Made by a program: the position numbers and the translations under genes. This document shows, piece by piece, positions 14,900-14,957 of a stretch of DNA of 14,957 nucleotides. The notes beneath the pieces are model-generated. The model was not told where the DNA came from. It did no database searches and saw only the letters and a program-made list of their open reading frames with translations. Origin of the DNA: an uncultured Kiritimatiellota bacterium (lineage in GTDB: Bacteria; Verrucomicrobiota; Kiritimatiellia; RFP12; UBA1067); assembly GCA_934667425.1 (NCBI GenBank), contig CAKULV010000063.1, positions 1 to 14,957 of the forward strand, read 5' to 3'. Each line of letters starts with the position of its first letter. Positions within the stretch are counted from its first letter, which is position 1.

Positions 14900-14957
14900 A
14901 GTGGACACTCTTTTGAAACAAGGATCAGAATTCAGACGTGCCCGTTCGTCAAATACT

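Noticed and set aside
14762..14908. N-terminal extension of UxaB up to 14908
   Set aside because: It contains the TTGACT/TATACT promoter and the leader hairpin, has no family similarity, and the internal ATG at 14761 has a proper Shine-Dalgarno.

Overview
All convincing genes in this window lie on the minus strand, so transcription runs from right to left. The genes are tightly packed with a fairly high G+C, and there is no RNA gene, CRISPR array, insertion sequence or gene-free stretch above 300 bases. Secreted TPR proteins, a leucine-rich-repeat lipoprotein, a TolQ/ExbB-ExbD-ExbD set and a LolC/E-type permease point to a diderm bacterium. The combination resembles the PVC group (Verrucomicrobiota, Kiritimatiellota or Lentisphaerota, perhaps gut-associated). 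That placement is inference; no marker gene is present.

Right part (about 12.77-14.96 kb). A tagaturonate reductase (uxaB-like, hexuronate catabolism) has its own sigma70-type promoter and a short leader that folds into a hairpin with GGA in the loop. It lacks about 100 C-terminal residues compared with the E. coli enzyme. Next comes a small leucine-rich-repeat lipoprotein gene.

Centre (5.73-12.68 kb). A probable operon encodes a 1040-residue secreted TPR protein, a 268-residue secreted TPR protein, a TolQ/ExbB-type proton channel, two ExbD/TolR proteins and a LolC/E-type ABC permease. The architecture suggests proton-motive-force energisation of an envelope process with periplasmic TPR partners. 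No TonB, TolA, TolB, Pal or LolD is visible. The two exbD genes share a 90-bp 5' block at 85/90 identity, although the rest of the genes has diverged strongly.

Left part (0.07-5.64 kb). A type I restriction-modification block is ordered hsdR, hsdM, then a DUF1016/YhcG-like PD-(D/E)XK protein. No specificity subunit (hsdS) is in view. Each downstream Shine-Dalgarno sequence overlaps the preceding stop codon. The DUF1016 linker is encoded by two in-frame DNA palindromes whose arms differ between copies yet stay complementary. This is the most unusual sequence signal in the window.

Two secretory genes (the large TPR protein and the LRR lipoprotein) share the same upstream layout: TATAAT, exactly seven bases, then ATG. 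This predicts leaderless or nearly leaderless mRNAs.
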